Source: an uncultured Erythrobacter sp.
GTDB taxonomy: Bacteria > Pseudomonadota > Alphaproteobacteria > Sphingomonadales > Sphingomonadaceae
DNA: 64,000 nt
Assembly: GCA_947488755.1 (NCBI GenBank)
Contig: CANLAD010000001.1
Coordinates: 62,001 to 126,000, forward strand
Reading direction: 5' to 3'
In this document: one piece after another, positions 62,176 through 64,000 of the stretch
Numbering within the stretch: position 1 is the stretch's first letter
Layout: each line of letters begins with the position of its first letter
Program-made: the position numbers and the translations under genes
Notes under the pieces: model-generated
Database searches by the model: none
What the model saw: only the letters and a program-made list of their open reading frames with translations
Told to the model about the DNA's origin: nothing

Positions 62176-63945
62176 TCAGGCCCCTCCCACGGCCGGTGCC
62201 TTGATGCGGGCGAGCTTCGAACGAGCCTCATGGGCCATCGCTGATGTGGTGATAGCCTCCTGAAAGGCGTCGAAATCGGCGAATTGGCGCTGCCGCTGTG
62301 CTTCGAGGAACAGGAACCGGTCGCAGCCCAGATTGATGCGACGACCCGTGAAATATATTACGGTCGTATAGGCCTGATCGCGCAATTGCTGGATTGCGCG
62401 AGCGAGATGATCTTCCTCAAGCAGATCGAACAGGCGGCTCAGCACCAGGATGCGCGGCTGCTCAAGCAAGGCGTTGGCGAGTTTTAACTGCTGCAGTTCG
62501 ACCGAAGAGAGCGGCCATCCAGTGGCCGCAATCGGCGTATCGAGTCCGTCTTTCAAAGTCGCCACCGTGTCGCTCAGTCCGACCGTGTCGAGAGCGGCAA
62601 TCATGCGTTTGCTGGCCGTGTCGGGGCACGACAGGCTGAGATATTCGCGCATCGTCATGCCGACGAATGATGCGCGGTCGAGTACGTGGACATCCTTGCG
62701 CAGGTTATAGGCCTCGATGTCCTGGAAATCGACGCCGCCAAGGGTCGCGAAACCGTTCTTTGGCTGTTCGTGCATCTTCAGCAGATTCGTGAAGAGGCGT
62801 TGGACGCCGTGGTGGCTGGCTGCGGCCATGACGATCGAGCCGCTGGGTATTTCGAGATCGAAGACGGCGTCCTCATGACGCGCGCGCCCCTGGACGCCCT
62901 GAAACACCAAGGTGTGGTCCTGCCCGGTTATGGCATCGTCGCCCTGCGGCTGCTCCTGCTCGACGTCATAGAACAGCGTCAGTTCCTCGATCGCGGCACA
63001 CAGATCGTAGAAATAGGTGAGATATGTCCCGATCTGCGCAACCCCGAAAAACGCCACGGACAAGACGAGTTCTGCAGCGACGAGCTGACCAAGTGTCAAT
63101 TGCCCCTGAATGACCAGCCATCCGCCAAGGCCCAGCAGGGCGGCGCTCGCAAGCGCGTAAAGCAGCAAAAAACCGAGCGTCTGGGCGAAATGCTGACGGA
63201 AATGGGTACGGCGGCTTTCAAGGTAACCGTGCGTCATCTCATCCGAGTGGTCGAGGGCGTGATCGATCCGCCGCTGCGATTTGAAGAAGCCATTGGAACC
63301 ACCGATGGTTTCAAGCCAGTTCGCGGTCGCATGTTTCGCGTGCGACATATCGATGCCGGTCCGGATCGCTCGCGCTCCCCAGACCAGCCAGATCACCCAT
63401 ATGAGTGCCGACATGACCAGCGTGAAGACGAGGAAAAGCGGATGGTAGAGCGATACCAGCACGAAGCCGACGAACACCTGCAACAGGACCGTGAAGCCGC
63501 CGATGAACAGAACAGGCAGGGCGCTCTGCACGATGATCACGTCGAAATAACGGTTGAACAGCGCGCTTGCCTTGTTGTCGCCGAAGAACGGATCCTGCGC
63601 ATAGACGGAGATCAGCGTGATCTCGGCAACCATGCGGGCGTAGAACCGGCGCGCGAACAGCTCCATCAGGTGGATACGCAGCGCATAAAGCAATCCGAAG
63701 ATGACAAGCAGGCCGAAGAGGGTAAGCGAAAGCACGACCAAAGGTGCGGTCAAAGCGGTATTCGCCACCGTGTTGACCAGCATTTGCACGGAAATCGGCG
63801 TTGCCAGTGACATGAGGCTGATGCCGATGCCATAGACCAGCGCAAGCCAATAGAAGCTGCGCTCCGGCTTCAAAATCTGCAGGAAGCGCCGAAAGAACTT
63901 CCCCAGCGACAGGCGGGTGCCGTAGCTCCCAGCGTCATTTGCCAT
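62176..63945 (-). CDS. ABC-transporter half-protein with a degenerate ATPase domain
   Basis: A 589-residue protein (593 if a GTG at 63957 is used). Residues 30-330 hold six membrane helices of an ABC exporter. The ATPase domain keeps its fold length but has lost its motifs: where Walker A should be it reads VMAAASHHGVQRLF (residues 376-389) with no GxxxxGK; the signature LSGGQ is LSSVELQ (483-489); the Walker B end is LVLSRLFDLL without the DE pair; the H-loop His is missing (YFTGRR). It probably cannot hydrolyse ATP alone and may partner another ABC protein encoded beyond the window. Start uncertain. Confidence 0.85.
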   Translation of the reverse strand: MANDAGSYGTRLSLGKFFRRFLQILKPERSFYWLALVYGIGISLMSLATPISVQMLVNTVANTALTAPLVVLSLTLFGLLVIFGLLYALRIHLMELFARRFYARMVAEITLISVYAQDPFFGDNKASALFNRYFDVIIVQSALPVLFIGGFTVLLQVFVGFVLVSLYHPLFLVFTLVMSALIWVIWLVWGARAIRTGIDMSHAKHATANWLETIGGSNGFFKSQRRIDHALDHSDEMTHGYLESRRTHFRQHFAQTLGFLLLYALASAALLGLGGWLVIQGQLTLGQLVAAELVLSVAFFGVAQIGTYLTYFYDLCAAIEELTLFYDVEQEQPQGDDAITGQDHTLVFQGVQGRARHEDAVFDLEIPSGSIVMAAASHHGVQRLFTNLLKMHEQPKNGFATLGGVDFQDIEAYNLRKDVHVLDRASFVGMTMREYLSLSCPDTASKRMIAALDTVGLSDTVATLKDGLDTPIAATGWPLSSVELQQLKLANALLEQPRILVLSRLFDLLEEDHLARAIQQLRDQAYTTVIYFTGRRINLGCDRFLFLEAQRQRQFADFDAFQEAITTSAMAHEARSKLARIKAPAVGGA

Positions 63946-64000
63946 TATCGCTGCCACATCCTGAATACTGATGGCCTAAGCCATCGTCCGAAAACTCTGC

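Overview
The window is high-GC alphaproteobacterial DNA. Several TonB-dependent receptors, a TPR-sulfotransferase beside one of them, a Brp/Blh carotenoid-cleavage-like protein, LytTR two-component genes and a copper island together suggest a Sphingomonadales member (Erythrobacteraceae or Sphingomonadaceae). That placement is inference from gene content; no rRNA or marker gene is present. Most genes are tightly packed, with ATGA, GTGA or TTGA overlaps. No complete insertion sequence, CRISPR array, tRNA or rRNA was found.

Layout. 1-5.2 kb: a cut RND adaptor, its inner-membrane pump and a divergent Brp/Blh-like protein, all with 4-bp overlaps. 5.8-9.5 kb: a LytTR response regulator and two LytS-type kinases, with a divergent PadR regulator. 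9.5-13.3 kb: a large TonB receptor and a small secreted protein. 13.6-15.7 kb: a winged-helix/alpha-beta hydrolase fusion and a LuxR-type regulator. 15.9-19.5 kb: a five-gene operon of two small related secreted proteins, a C39-type peptidase, a secreted protein with a double-glycine motif, and an outer-membrane barrel with an N-terminal coiled coil. This resembles the functional amyloid (Fap) export systems of Pseudomonas in architecture, but its subunits do not look like FapB or FapC. It is the best candidate here for an undescribed system. 19.5-19.8 kb: an SLC13 transporter remnant.

20.0-24.4 kb: a copper island (CopB and CopA, divergent from a CsoR-type repressor, a DUF305 protein and a glutaredoxin-MauE fusion), followed by an aldo/keto reductase relic. 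25.3-29.5 kb: a membrane-glycan operon (flippase-like protein, methyltransferase, polytopic GT-C-like protein, polyprenyl-phosphate glycosyltransferase). 30.1-33 kb: a PI-PLC-like phospholipase and a broken TonB receptor. 33.1-35 kb: a membrane protein and an atypical Nramp transporter. 35.2-40.2 kb: a receptor Ser/Thr kinase with a TPR-like tail, an ECF sigma factor and two secreted proteins sharing a domain.

40.3-50.8 kb: a surface-polysaccharide cluster with an ABC exporter, several glycosyltransferases, a beta-propeller protein, a UDP-galactopyranose-mutase-like flavoprotein and a GT-C-like membrane protein. 51-54.5 kb: NADP-type glutamate dehydrogenase and a BCCT transporter. 54.6-59.7 kb: a TonB receptor with a strong terminator, a TPR-sulfotransferase and CsaA. 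59.7-64 kb: a type I secretion-like operon (ABC half-transporter, HlyD, TolC) in which the ABC protein has lost every recognisable ATPase motif.
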